Assembly (NCBI GenBank): GCA_017556585.1
Contig: JAFYMP010000081.1
Location: 1-47,222 of the forward strand
Length of the DNA: 47,222 nt
DNA from: Bacteroidaceae bacterium
Lineage (GTDB): Bacteria > Bacteroidota > Bacteroidia > Bacteroidales > Bacteroidaceae
Direction: 5' to 3'
Numbering within the stretch: the stretch's first letter is position 1; every line of letters begins with the position of its first letter. Under the pieces are notes generated by a model. It saw nothing but the letters and a program-made list of their open reading frames with translations. It made no database searches and had not been told where the DNA came from. This document shows, piece by piece, positions 10,201-18,342 of this stretch. The position numbers were made by a program, and so were the translations under genes.

Positions 10201-11230
10201 TATTGGACTGAATTTCTGCAGAGCTTTAATAGATTTGCACCGTGGAGAGATATGGGCAGAGAATAGAACAGATACAAAGGGTTCTGTATTTACTTTCCGT
10301 CTGCCATTAGGTAAGGCACATATAAAAGAAGATGATATTGACATTGACAATGAATCTGTTAGAAAAGAACTCTCTATGATGAGATTTAGTGAGACAGAAC
10401 TCATGGAGTTGGAATCAAATCCATCACACTATAGAAAGGTACTTGTAGTGGACGACGATGATTCTATGTTAGAATATATCAGTACTAATCTGAGATCCAT
10501 ATATAAAGTTATTACCTGTAAAAATGGTTTGGAAGGATTACGTATGGCAATATCTCAAAAACCGGATTTGGTGATTACAGATGTTGTTATGCCTGAAATG
10601 GATGGTATAACATTATTAAGAAAACTAAAAATGAATGTAGATACCAGCCATATCCCTGTAATTGTATTATCTGGAAAGAATAAACTGCAAGATAGAATGC
10701 TGGGTATTGAGACTGGAGCCGATGCATATCTGCCAAAACCATTCTATATGAATGAACTTAAATCTACGGCAGCCAATCTTATAAGCAACCGACTTATTAT
10801 GAAGGGTAAATTCTCCGGTAATCAAGAACAGAAGACCATAGTGGAAAGTGTGCATATAGAATCTACCGATGAACAGTTTATGAAACAGGTTGTTGACCTG
10901 ATCAATAAGAATCTCTCAAATAGTGAATTCAATGTTGAACAGATGATGAGAGATCTTAGAGTTAGCAAGAGTAAACTGAATAGAAAAATTAAAGATATTA
11001 CAGGTTTCTCACCGGCCCGCTTCATTCAAAATATCAGAATGCAACAGGCCAAGGTGTTGTTGAACAAAACTTTAAGTGCAAACATCTCTGAAATAGCATA
11101 CGAAGTTGGATTCTCTTCGCAGACTCACTTCTCAACTACGTTTAAATCTTTCTTTGGTATTACACCTTCAGAGTACTTAAAACAGAAAGGTATTAATAAT
11201 GAAGAACAGCCTGAAACAACTGCTGAATGA
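7226..11230 (+). CDS. hybrid two-component system sensor kinase/response regulator (HTCS)
   Basis: 1334 residues with all HTCS modules in order. Signal peptide (residues 1-20). Periplasmic double beta-propeller of repeated NNGNIWIGT-like units (reg_prop) to about 660, then a Y_Y_Y domain. One membrane helix near 760-785. A histidine kinase core with phospho-acceptor His806 in AHEICTPMTM (Cys replaces the usual Arg). ATPase boxes NLLSNAFKYT, DNGIGMD and GMGIGLNF. A receiver domain (VLVVDDDDS, phospho-acceptor Asp1119 in ITDVVMPEMDG, Lys in YLPKPF). A C-terminal AraC-type DNA-binding domain (SEIAYEVGFSSQTHFSTTFKSFFG). HTCS proteins sense oligosaccharides in the periplasm and switch on polysaccharide-utilization genes. 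Here the candidates are the nearby GH115, SGNH and GH43/GH3 genes, although no susC/susD pair is in the window. Confidence 0.97.
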   Translation: MVKRFTILTLMLLSVVLISAQRTYWYTTEDNISNNRFQTICEDKNGFIWIGTENGLNKYDGYEFVNFFQNPNDTLSLMSNYIRTLFCDSNGIMWVGTSKGLQYIYPNDTKLHTVNMPDYNTVFITKILELNNGDICFSTSGRGVYKISPANLSQPEKMSKVTEQMEIEVCRTILEDRNGTIWVGTPIGVSIYDPATMRLTHFKRDIINRDITSINEDNEGGIFISTNNHIYLWDSFDDTLERITPEEGVWEITHTFMDNEYNLYVSLRGNGLLKYNRENKTLERVKQSIGDIELDHLDVSALYRDSQGNMWLGCFLSGLAMTTRDTNQFGYYRFADFKENISGVVTALMQDNNGNLWIGYNNKGLTCINPEGIVSINNRNQPYISCFYQSKDGKIWVGLTSGGLSLLDTENGDLEPIIRNEYAAIYTIVEDSHGYIYFSELGQGFTRHIPGDTTTTTWSDMVSKDSEYTLSNDWIYAMFIDNEDLLWLGHDNGIDCYDLKTNRFLDVARIRQTVSATSCYVIKEDSKERLWFGTNMGLMMFDRSADIIKLYTESEGLSDKVINGIEEDENGNIWVSTQSGLNKLNPETSTIDRYYSGAGLRDRTYNKVSAGNSNSGMIFFASNNGITYFNPKNINTSTMVNDILLTSFDINNEPILLSNISNSQFTDVVSLMEADFFNLSYKDNSITLEFTTLNFGEEDCISYEYTFDASRAKWSSTPTGVNTINFSHLNPGIHKLSVRARMNDSLSNVKTFSIRVTPPWYLSIYAYCAYGILIILLIIFIIRAVRKRGEQNVSEAKLQAFTNIAHEICTPMTMIISPLEELMAQDDLNVSTHKQLQQMHKSSTKILSLIHQLLDLRKYDEGQMNIHYKEVDFVNFIMGTFELYTQTAERREIDFTYIHTVEELPIYIDVDSLDKVMMNLLSNAFKYTSDGGSIEVKLDVGIDESKSGPLRNYAQVSISDNGIGMDIEDVTRVFDRFYRAQNTLTSMTLGMGIGLNFCRALIDLHRGEIWAENRTDTKGSVFTFRLPLGKAHIKEDDIDIDNESVRKELSMMRFSETELMELESNPSHYRKVLVVDDDDSMLEYISTNLRSIYKVITCKNGLEGLRMAISQKPDLVITDVVMPEMDGITLLRKLKMNVDTSHIPVIVLSGKNKLQDRMLGIETGADAYLPKPFYMNELKSTAANLISNRLIMKGKFSGNQEQKTIVESVHIESTDEQFMKQVVDLINKNLSNSEFNVEQMMRDLRVSKSKLNRKIKDITGFSPARFIQNIRMQQAKVLLNKTLSANISEIAYEVGFSSQTHFSTTFKSFFGITPSEYLKQKGINNEEQPETTAE

Positions 11231-11912
11231 TGCTGCTACTCAATATGAAACAGCAGATTTTATAGGAGCAGATCCTATACAATTCCCACATAAATATAGT
11301 AGTAGGGAAGATATAGAGGTTTCTGCTTTTATATCTGCATGGATGGCTTACGGTAGTAGAAAGGTGTTTCTGAATATATTGGACCACCTGCACAAAACAA
11401 TGGATAGTTTAGGTGGTCCGTACAGTTTTATAATAGACAAGGGATATAGTTCACTCATAGATAGTGAAAACAATACATTGTACAGATTCTATAAGTGGTC
11501 AGACTTTTTATCTCTAACAGAAAGAATCAGAGAAGTGTTGTTAAGCAATGGAACTCTTGAAGCCGATGATATGGAATTGCGCAAAATGTTTAACGGCATA
11601 AATGGCATTCCGTTGGTTTGTAGTACTTCTGCAAACAAACGTCTGCATATGTTTTTACGTTGGATGGTTAGAGTAGGGAGTCCTGTAGATTTTGGGCTGT
11701 GGAATAGCTTATCGCCTTCTGATTTGATTATCCCACTTGATACACACGTTTATCAAGAGTCAGTTAAATTAGGACTTACATCAAGAAAGTGCGCAGATAT
11801 AAAAACCGCGTCAGAGATAACAGACCATTTGAAAGAGATTTGGCCCGATGACCCCGTACGCGGTGATTTTGCTCTTTATGGAATAGGTATCAATAAGCCG
11901 ATAATTCCTTGA
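11199..11912 (+). CDS. TIGR02757 (DUF2400) family protein
   Basis: 237 residues. The N-terminal pattern ([39 protein letters not shown]) and the late [22 protein letters not shown] are characteristic of the TIGR02757/DUF2400 family, whose biochemical role I do not know. The fold resembles helix-hairpin-helix DNA glycosylase-like proteins, which is a family-level hint only. The gene overlaps the 3' end of the HTCS gene by 32 bases in another frame, and its own 3' end overlaps the convergent nfo by 23 bases. It is therefore translationally or transcriptionally linked to the HTCS gene, and packed against a DNA-repair gene. Confidence 0.8.
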   Translation: MKNSLKQLLNDAATQYETADFIGADPIQFPHKYSSREDIEVSAFISAWMAYGSRKVFLNILDHLHKTMDSLGGPYSFIIDKGYSSLIDSENNTLYRFYKWSDFLSLTERIREVLLSNGTLEADDMELRKMFNGINGIPLVCSTSANKRLHMFLRWMVRVGSPVDFGLWNSLSPSDLIIPLDTHVYQESVKLGLTSRKCADIKTASEITDHLKEIWPDDPVRGDFALYGIGINKPIIP

Positions 11913-12735
11913 GCAGAGCAATCTCTTCTGCCCATAAAGATTCATCCGGTGTTTCTAATATAAACGGTATATGATCCAGATTGCGGTCTGCCATAATACG
12001 TTTAAAGAAATCCATACCTAAGAAACCTTTTCCTACTGAATCGTGCCTGTCAACTCGTGTGGCAAGCTCTTTTTTGGAATCATTCAGGTGTATGGCGCGC
12101 AGATAGTTCATTCCCACCTCTGTGTCGAACTCTTCCCACACAGAATCGTAGCTATTTTTCAAATCATATCCGGCAGTGTATGTGTGACATGTGTCAATAC
12201 AAACGCCAACTCTGCTTTTGTCTGTTACACCATCTATAATTCTTTTTATCTGCCAAAATGCAAAACCTACGTTACTACCTTGTCCGGATGTGTTTTCTAT
12301 TACCGCAGTAACTCCCTGAGTCTTTTCCAGAGCTATATTAATGCTTTCGGAAACCCTTTCCAAACACTCTTCAAGAGTGATTTTCTTTAGATGACTTCCG
12401 GGATGGAAGTTTAGCATGGTAAGTCCCAACTGTTCGCATCGTTGCATTTCGTCAACAAAGGAATTTCTTGATTTTTCCAGTCCTTCCGGATCAGGACTTC
12501 CTAAATTGATAAGATAGCTATCGTGAGGCAGTATATATTTGGCATCTATACCGCTTTTTTCTCTTTCTAATTTAAACTTGGTTATCTCTTGTTCGGAAAG
12601 CGGATTGCTGAACCACTGACGTTGATTCTTTGTAAATAGTGCAAATGCAGTGGCATTTACATCTACAGCATTTTTTGGAGCATTAAAAACGCCACCACTT
12701 GCCGATACATGAGGCCCTATAAATTTTGTACTCAT
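11890..12735 (-). CDS. nfo: endonuclease IV (AP endonuclease)
   Basis: 281 residues, close to the 285 of the E. coli enzyme. The metal-site motifs are all seen: [56 protein letters not shown] and PFILETP. These supply the His, Glu and Asp ligands of the trinuclear zinc centre. It cleaves DNA 5' to abasic sites in base-excision repair in the cytoplasm. It follows mutS2 by 2 bp on the same strand, forming a repair operon mutS2-nfo. The start [15 protein letters not shown] is the usual family start. Confidence 0.95.
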   Translation of the reverse strand: MSTKFIGPHVSASGGVFNAPKNAVDVNATAFALFTKNQRQWFSNPLSEQEITKFKLEREKSGIDAKYILPHDSYLINLGSPDPEGLEKSRNSFVDEMQRCEQLGLTMLNFHPGSHLKKITLEECLERVSESINIALEKTQGVTAVIENTSGQGSNVGFAFWQIKRIIDGVTDKSRVGVCIDTCHTYTAGYDLKNSYDSVWEEFDTEVGMNYLRAIHLNDSKKELATRVDRHDSVGKGFLGMDFFKRIMADRNLDHIPFILETPDESLWAEEIALLKELSAY

Positions 12736-12737
12736 AA

Positions 12738-15275
12738 TTATCCTAAATCTACTACTGTTATACCATGTCCGCCAAACTGTATATGTTCATCCTGATAATG
12801 GCTTACTGCAGGAATAGTATGCAGATATTGTCTTATAATATTTCTTAAAATTCCATTACCTGTACCATGCAGAATACGAACTCTGCTCATTCCTATAAGT
12901 GTTGCATCGTCTATAAAATGCATCACAGTCTGTATAGCTTCTTCACCACGCATACCACGCACATCTAAATCCGGTTTGAATGCCAACTTCCTGGAGTATA
13001 TCTCATCGCGGGTTGATTTGCTTATATACGTAGCATTTTTGTTGCTCTCTTCCTGTTTTTTATTGTGTACAGCATGCTCTATTCGGTCCATCTTTACCGT
13101 ACTGCGAATACTGCCAAATTCTATAGTAACATTATTCTTGTTTATTGCAACTATATCACCAACTACCGTTTGCCCTATAACTCGTACAGAATCGCCTACC
13201 TTAAAGGCTGTAGAATCTTTTGCAGGAGTCTGTCTGGTAGTTATGGCCGGAGTAGGAGATATGCCTGTTTGAACCTCCTGCGCAGCTTTATTTTGCTTTT
13301 CTAATTTGCGTTTAGCTCTACGTTCCTGAGCTTGACGTATCTGCTCCATCTTACGCAGTATCTTATCTTCTTCTGCACTATTTGTTTTATTGTCTATAGC
13401 ATCTTTGAACTCACTCAATTCCTGACGTGCCAAACGTGTAAGTTCTTTCTCTGCTTGAGATTCTTTAATAGTACGAATGGTATTCTCAATCATTGCATTT
13501 GAATCTTGCAGCAGTTGGTCGGCCTTCTCTTTTGCCTCTTTAAGAATAGTCTTACGCTCTTTTTGCAGATTGTCTAATTCAGCCTGATGACGTGCTATCT
13601 GTTCGTCCAACTGTTTCTCTTTTTGATGAACATTCTGACGTTTGTTTTCCCAATAACGCTTATCTCGAACTATATCTTGCAGATATTTGTCGGCATTTAT
13701 ATAATCACGACCAACAATTTGCGAAGCATCCTCTATAACATCTTCCGGCAGACCTATTTTTCTGGCTATTTCCACTGCAAACGAACTTCCGGGATTTCCT
13801 ATCTGGAGAATGTATAATGGTTGCATCAGATGCCTGTCGTAGAGCATGGCTCCATTTTTAATTCCTTCGTGTTCGTCAGCATAGTGTTTCAAGTTCTGGT
13901 AGTGAGTAGTAATTATACCAAACACCTTATTCTTATTAAAGCGCATCAATACAGCTTCTGCTATAGCTCCACCAATGTTTGGTTCTGTACCGCTACCAAA
14001 TTCATCTATCAATATAAGGCTGCGATTATCGGCAAATTTTATCATCTGTTTCATATTCAACAAATGACTTGAATAGGTTGATAAATCATCATCTATGCTC
14101 TGTTCATCGCCTATATCCATAAAGATGCTTTTAAATACACCAGCATGGCTATTATGGCGCATAGGAACAGGCAGACCGCATTGCAACATATATTGAAGAA
14201 GTCCTACCGTTTTCAGACAGACAGATTTACCACCGGCGTTTGGACCTGAAATTAGCAATATGCTGTTTTTAGAATCCAAATTAACATCCAAAGGAACTAC
14301 ACTCTTGTTATGTTTGGCTAACGACTGCTTTAAAAGTGGATGAACAGCCTGCACCCAATCAATTACTGTTTTGCGTTCAAAAATGGGTTTACCTGCATCT
14401 ATATCTAATGTCAGTTTTGCTTTAGCTCTTATAAAATCTATTTCTGCCAAAAATTTGTAAGAATCCAGAATTGCAGGAATGTCAGGACGAATAGAATCTG
14501 CAAAATTTGTGAGAATGCGTATTACTTCTCGTCTCTCTTCTGCTTCTAATTCTCTTATCTTGTTGTTTGCCTCAACTACCTCTTCCGGTTCTATAAAGAC
14601 TGTTTTACCCGACGCAGATTCGTCGTGCACTATACCTTTAATTTTTCTTTTTAGACCGGGTGCCACAGGAAGCACCAAACGTCCGTCACGCATGGCAGGC
14701 GATGCATCTTTATCTACTAAACCATCACGTTGAGCCTGTTTAAGAATACCGTTTAGAATTCGGGATATACTGAATGTGGTGTTTGCCAAATCCATTCTTA
14801 TCTGATATAGGTCAGGCGATGCATTATCTTTCAGTTTTCCAAATTTCGTTAGCATTCTGCTTATGCTTTGGCTTATAGCAGGGAATACTGATACTGTCTC
14901 TGTAAGAACACAGAGGTTGGGGTAGAGATTTTTATTCTCCTCCTTATTTAAAAATTCAACAATAGCACTGATGGTTTCTAACGATCTCCATAAAGAGAGT
15001 AGCTCAGTTTCGTCCATCCAGGTACCTATCACTTTTATGCGTATAAGTGACTCTCTTGCGTCAAAGTAGTTTTGATCAGGAAAAGAGGTGGATTCCTGGA
15101 TTATCTTGACAAATTCCATAGTTTGGTCAAGCAGAGTGTTGATTGTTGCGTAATCTGTAAGAAACGCCATCTCTTCAACCTTCTGTTTTCCCAAAGAGCA
15201 GATACACCTGTTAGAGAGCATCTCTCTTACTTCGTTAAATCCTATTTTTTCTTCAAAATTGCTCGGGTAAATCAT
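12738..15275 (-). CDS. mutS2: endonuclease MutS2
   Basis: 845 residues from the ATG at 15275 ([13 protein letters not shown]), the normal MutS2 start. The reading frame stays open to 15509, but that extension is antisense to tRNA-Ser and is not coding. MutS core and ABC-type ATPase: Walker [16 protein letters not shown] near residue 340, then [16 protein letters not shown] and Walker [15 protein letters not shown] coiled coil lies at about 530-650. A C-terminal Smr nuclease domain is marked by [11 protein letters not shown] and [11 protein letters not shown]. MutS2 acts against homologous recombination and, in some bacteria, on collided ribosomes; it is not the mismatch-repair MutS. It is co-directional with nfo, 2 bp away. 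Confidence 0.95.
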   Translation of the reverse strand: MIYPSNFEEKIGFNEVREMLSNRCICSLGKQKVEEMAFLTDYATINTLLDQTMEFVKIIQESTSFPDQNYFDARESLIRIKVIGTWMDETELLSLWRSLETISAIVEFLNKEENKNLYPNLCVLTETVSVFPAISQSISRMLTKFGKLKDNASPDLYQIRMDLANTTFSISRILNGILKQAQRDGLVDKDASPAMRDGRLVLPVAPGLKRKIKGIVHDESASGKTVFIEPEEVVEANNKIRELEAEERREVIRILTNFADSIRPDIPAILDSYKFLAEIDFIRAKAKLTLDIDAGKPIFERKTVIDWVQAVHPLLKQSLAKHNKSVVPLDVNLDSKNSILLISGPNAGGKSVCLKTVGLLQYMLQCGLPVPMRHNSHAGVFKSIFMDIGDEQSIDDDLSTYSSHLLNMKQMIKFADNRSLILIDEFGSGTEPNIGGAIAEAVLMRFNKNKVFGIITTHYQNLKHYADEHEGIKNGAMLYDRHLMQPLYILQIGNPGSSFAVEIARKIGLPEDVIEDASQIVGRDYINADKYLQDIVRDKRYWENKRQNVHQKEKQLDEQIARHQAELDNLQKERKTILKEAKEKADQLLQDSNAMIENTIRTIKESQAEKELTRLARQELSEFKDAIDNKTNSAEEDKILRKMEQIRQAQERRAKRKLEKQNKAAQEVQTGISPTPAITTRQTPAKDSTAFKVGDSVRVIGQTVVGDIVAINKNNVTIEFGSIRSTVKMDRIEHAVHNKKQEESNKNATYISKSTRDEIYSRKLAFKPDLDVRGMRGEEAIQTVMHFIDDATLIGMSRVRILHGTGNGILRNIIRQYLHTIPAVSHYQDEHIQFGGHGITVVDLG

Positions 15276-15311
15276 AATTAACGCGAAGATATAAAAAAAA
15301 GATGCATATTG

Positions 15312-15343
15312 TTTGTTTTTCTCAAAAATAAACCCCACCTTTG
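15312..15343 (+). promoter_or_regulatory. promoter of tRNA-Ser
   Basis: TTTG at 15312-15315, a 20-base spacer, and CACCTTTG at 15336-15343 (7 of 8 positions of TAnnTTTG apart from the first T). It lies 34 bases before the mature tRNA 5' end. Confidence 0.5.
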
Positions 15344-15377
15344 CATCGCAAAAGCAAGAAAGCACTTGCGGACGCAA

Positions 15378-15462
15378 GGAAGGATGGCAGAGTGGTCGAA
15401 TGCGGCGGTCTTGAAAACCGTTGACCTTCACGGGTCCGGGGGTTCGAATCCCTCTTCTTCCG
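15378..15462 (+). tRNA. tRNA-Ser (anticodon TGA)
   Basis: Acceptor stem GGAAGGA (15378-15384) pairs with TTCTTCC (15455-15461), with one G-U pair. The anticodon loop CTTGAAA gives anticodon TGA. A long variable arm, typical of serine tRNA, precedes the T arm GGGGG-TTCGAAT-CCCTC. The discriminator is G and CCA is not encoded. The antisense strand gives a well-known spurious peptide (GRRGIRTPGP), which explains the false extension of mutS2. Confidence 0.97.
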
Positions 15463-15464
15463 CT

Positions 15465-15503
15465 AAAGAGATTCAGGTGAAAACCAGAGTCTCTTTTTTT
15501 TTT
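15465..15503 (+). terminator. intrinsic terminator of tRNA-Ser
   Basis: A 10-pair stem (AAAGAGATTC at 15465-15474 with GAGTCTCTTT at 15487-15496, one G-U pair) continues after one mismatch into GGT/ACC closed by a GAAA tetraloop. A run of T to 15503 follows. It is a textbook rho-independent terminator. Confidence 0.85.
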
Positions 15504-15621
15504 GCACAAAGAGGTACTTATAAAAAAATAGAGTCGAACTTAATATTCAACTCTATTACTTATGCGTCTTTTGGTAGTAATTAAAACCTTCGTGTCGCTT
15601 TGTTTTATGAATATATATACA

Positions 15622-15882
15622 TTATTTTGTCTTTTCAATATTATCAGCAATTTCGTTGAGCTGATTAGCTATATCTCTTAAAGCATTTGCCATTTGGTTA
15701 CACTCTTCATCTTTAAAGAATGCCGGTTTGCCATTTACTTTATACCCATGAATGCGTTGCATCATCCACTGGGGGGTTCTACAGAAGTATAGGTTGCTCA
15801 GGGCAGAGAAATTGAGCAATCTCCCTATGCCACTATACATCTCTTTGATTGTCTGATTCTTTTGTTCTGTTATCTGTTCCAT
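15622..15882 (-). CDS. small DUF5053-like protein
   Basis: 86 residues from the ATG at 15882 (MEQITEQKNQTIKEM); an in-frame ATG at 15939 would add 19 residues and cannot be excluded. The pattern SALSNLYFCRTPQWMMQRIHGYKVNGKPAFFKDEECNQMANALRDIANQLNEIADNI resembles the Bacteroidota DUF5053 family, in which a short helix-turn-helix-like region (W-x-x-Q-R-I-x-G-x-x-V-N-G-K-P) is conserved. These small proteins are often found near mobile DNA and have no known function. Here the gene stands alone between tRNA-Ser and the GH43 gene. Confidence 0.6.
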   Translation of the reverse strand: MEQITEQKNQTIKEMYSGIGRLLNFSALSNLYFCRTPQWMMQRIHGYKVNGKPAFFKDEECNQMANALRDIANQLNEIADNIEKTK

Positions 15883-15984
15883 ATCATTACTATAACATAT
15901 TTCTAAGTGCAAATGTATGATATTTTTGTTAGATGTCAAACAAAAATGTATAAATAATCAGTTATAAATATTAATTAGTGTTGC

Positions 15985-16004
15985 ATAATAATAATAATAA
16001 TAAT
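15985..16004. repeat. (ATA)n microsatellite, 20 bases
   Basis: A run of about six to seven ATA units lies in the gap between the DUF5053-like gene and the GH43 terminator. It could vary in length by slippage but sits in no coding sequence and near no obvious promoter box. Confidence 0.7.
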
Positions 16005-16017
16005 CTGCGCGAAAAAA

Positions 16018-16048
16018 ATATGGCCTGAGAAAGTATCTCAGACCATAT
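16018..16048 (-). terminator. intrinsic terminator of the GH43 gene
   Basis: A 13-pair stem (16018-16030 with 16036-16048, one G-U pair in the minus-strand RNA, 5-base loop) follows the GH43 stop codon. On the minus strand it is followed by a run of T (plus-strand A at 16012-16018). Confidence 0.8.
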
Positions 16049-16070
16049 CTATATATAAGGTGTGTGTTAA

Positions 16071-18152
16071 TTATTCTCCAATAACAATGTTAAAAGTTTT
16101 TACCACACCATTGTATGTAGCTTTAACAACTGCAGTGCCTGATTTTCCTTCAATCTGAGTAATATCAAACTTAACTGCCTTATTATCAGCCGATGCTGTT
16201 ACCTCTGCAGATGCACCAGCAGCAAGCTTAAAGTTTGCTTCGTACAGACTTGGCTCAACAATACCATTACGGTTTGTTGAACGAACAGGAGTAGCTGGAA
16301 TTTCAACAGCCTGACCACCAACCTTAATTGTAACGGTAGGAGCTACAGGACGTACCAAAGCCTTGTTGCCTTTGCTGAAACCAATACCTTCAAGTTCAAA
16401 CAGAGTACCGTTACCGCCTTCTGCAATCAGATAGATAGCGTGTTTGCCATCAAGATTATCAACATACTGTGCAACGTCAATAGTGTAACATGTAACATCC
16501 TTTGAAGCATTGGCAGGAACCTGAATTGTACCAATTTCCTTACCACTCCATACGTTGTTGTTCCATGGAGCATCAAGCATAACCTTGATTTTGAATGCTG
16601 CATCTGTCTTAGGAGCCAGGAATACATTGAACTTGGTCTTATTCTTTGGTGCAGTACCCTTAAATGCCTTGATACCCTTTGTGTCTTTGTCAAGTCCACC
16701 AAAACCAAAGTATTTGAAACCAATGATATCGCTGTTGTTAACAACCATATCCATACTGTTATCCCACATATCCCATGTGTCCTGCATTGACTGACCGTTG
16801 GTCATAAAGCAAGCATAACCAGCTGAATAGTAATCGTATGGATCCAGACCAAAGATATGGAAACCTTCTGATGTTACTTCGGCACCTCTGTAAGTATCGC
16901 CATTGGCAGCCTCTGCAATCCACTCTTCGTTTTCAGCGTAAGGGTTGTAACCTGTGATAGTTACAATACCACCTTCTGCTACAGGTTTTTCATCCCATTC
17001 TATCTTGATAGGAGCAACCATTGCCTGACGTGCATTACCAAAGCCACGTGGTGGACGATGATAGAATACATACCACTGGTCATTAATATATTCAATACTT
17101 CCGTGTGTATTGTGAGCTGCATTAGCTGTCATCAGCTTGCTGCCGTCTTCATTAACAACAACACCGCGAGAATCAACCAATACACCACCACTACGCCATG
17201 GACCTAATGGAGAATCACCAAATGCATAACGGAGAGCTGAGTTTGTGCTACCAAGACCATAGTCAGGACCTGAATAACCAGAGAACACCATTACATACTT
17301 GTTACCTACCTGACGGATAGATGAAGCTTCAAAGAAGTTGAAGTCGCCAGGGTTCTGCTCTTTGTAAAGAGCTGTATATTGTGTGCCTGCAGGATCGCGA
17401 ACAACACCGTATCTTGAACTTGCTGGGATAAATGGATCGACAGTCTTAGTGCCAGGACGAACTGAATACATTGTATTCTGATCAAGCTGAGCAGCTGTTG
17501 AGTGCTGGAAACCCCAGAATGCGTATGCACGGAAACCGATTTCGTAATCAGGATCGTTAGGATCTGTTACATATTCAATAAATACTGATGGGTCAAAGCC
17601 TATAACACTACCCGGAGTAGTAGCTCTACCATCTTCTGTAAGGTTCAGCGGAGTGAAAGGACCATCAGGACGATCGCCTACACAAACCATAGCTTCACGA
17701 CGTGGTCCGCGTGAGTGTGGATACAAATAGTACTTTTTAGTACCGTCCTTCATTTTAACTTCAACCAAATCGGGAGCATACATAACGTCCCACTGATTAT
17801 CAATGTTGTAAGTAAAAATAGGACCTTCGTCACGCCATTTTGTCAAATCCTCTACTGGAGCAGACCATGCACGGATATCCGGACCGCAATAGCTGCCATA
17901 ACGAACATCGTGTGAACCGATGATGTATGCACGATACTTTCCCGGATTATCAGGATCTTCAAACACTTTAGGTTCACCATCGGGTACATGCTCCCACAAA
18001 GGAAGATAAGGGTTACCCGCCTGGGTGTGAACAAACTTCTGAGATGCTGCAGCATCCTTTTTCTTTGCACTTGCATCCTGGTAAGACAGGGTAGCAACTG
18101 CAGCGCACAACAATGCAAGTTGTGACTTCTTGATAATGTTTACAATTCTCAT
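16071..18152 (-). CDS. exported glycoside hydrolase family 43 protein
   Basis: 693 residues with a signal peptide (MRIVNIIKKSQLALLCAAVATLSYQDASA). The five-bladed GH43 propeller spans about 45-390: GEPKVFEDPDNPGKYRAYIIGSHD (general-base region), WDVMYAPDLVEV, FDPSVFIEYV (modulating Asp region), FFEASSIRQVGNKYVMVFSG with the likely catalytic Glu, and AHNTHGSIEYINDQWYVFYHR. A C-terminal beta-sandwich region (about 400-600, carbohydrate-binding-module-like) and an Ig-like tail follow. GH43 enzymes cleave arabinose, xylose or galactose side chains; which one cannot be read from the sequence. It is divergent from the GH3 gene and terminated by the hairpin at 16018. Confidence 0.88.
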   Translation of the reverse strand: MRIVNIIKKSQLALLCAAVATLSYQDASAKKKDAAASQKFVHTQAGNPYLPLWEHVPDGEPKVFEDPDNPGKYRAYIIGSHDVRYGSYCGPDIRAWSAPVEDLTKWRDEGPIFTYNIDNQWDVMYAPDLVEVKMKDGTKKYYLYPHSRGPRREAMVCVGDRPDGPFTPLNLTEDGRATTPGSVIGFDPSVFIEYVTDPNDPDYEIGFRAYAFWGFQHSTAAQLDQNTMYSVRPGTKTVDPFIPASSRYGVVRDPAGTQYTALYKEQNPGDFNFFEASSIRQVGNKYVMVFSGYSGPDYGLGSTNSALRYAFGDSPLGPWRSGGVLVDSRGVVVNEDGSKLMTANAAHNTHGSIEYINDQWYVFYHRPPRGFGNARQAMVAPIKIEWDEKPVAEGGIVTITGYNPYAENEEWIAEAANGDTYRGAEVTSEGFHIFGLDPYDYYSAGYACFMTNGQSMQDTWDMWDNSMDMVVNNSDIIGFKYFGFGGLDKDTKGIKAFKGTAPKNKTKFNVFLAPKTDAAFKIKVMLDAPWNNNVWSGKEIGTIQVPANASKDVTCYTIDVAQYVDNLDGKHAIYLIAEGGNGTLFELEGIGFSKGNKALVRPVAPTVTIKVGGQAVEIPATPVRSTNRNGIVEPSLYEANFKLAAGASAEVTASADNKAVKFDITQIEGKSGTAVVKATYNGVVKTFNIVIGE

Positions 18153-18202
18153 TTGTTTATAATTAATATTTTGGATGTCAATTGACCTTGTTTATCAGGT
18201 TG

Positions 18203-18234
18203 TAAAAATAGAAAAAATAATGTGGATTTCAAAA
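18203..18234 (-). promoter_or_regulatory. promoter of the GH43 gene
   Basis: On the minus strand, TTTTG (18234-18230), a 19-base spacer and TATTTTTA (18210-18203) match the Bacteroidota consensus at all but the last base. It is about 50 bases before the start codon. Confidence 0.5.
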
Positions 18235-18342
18235 CTATTAACACCTTATTATATTATGTGACACTAATATTGGTATTATTTGCAGTTTATGACAAGAATT
18301 TATAATTTTACGCACCCTATTGACAAACTAATCAATTATAAT

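Noticed and set aside
15378-15462. tRNA-Ser as integration site of a mobile element
   Set aside because: No integrase lies nearby (the only one is 19 kb away, beside its own repeats) and no repeat of the tRNA 3' end was seen in the window.
15276-15509. 78-residue N-terminal extension of mutS2 (contains GRRGIRTPGP)
   Set aside because: It is the antisense translation of tRNA-Ser, a classic spurious peptide; the normal MutS2 start is the ATG at 15275.
15985-16004. ATA microsatellite as a phase-variation tract
   Set aside because: It is between a gene end and a terminator, with no promoter or reading frame that length change could affect.
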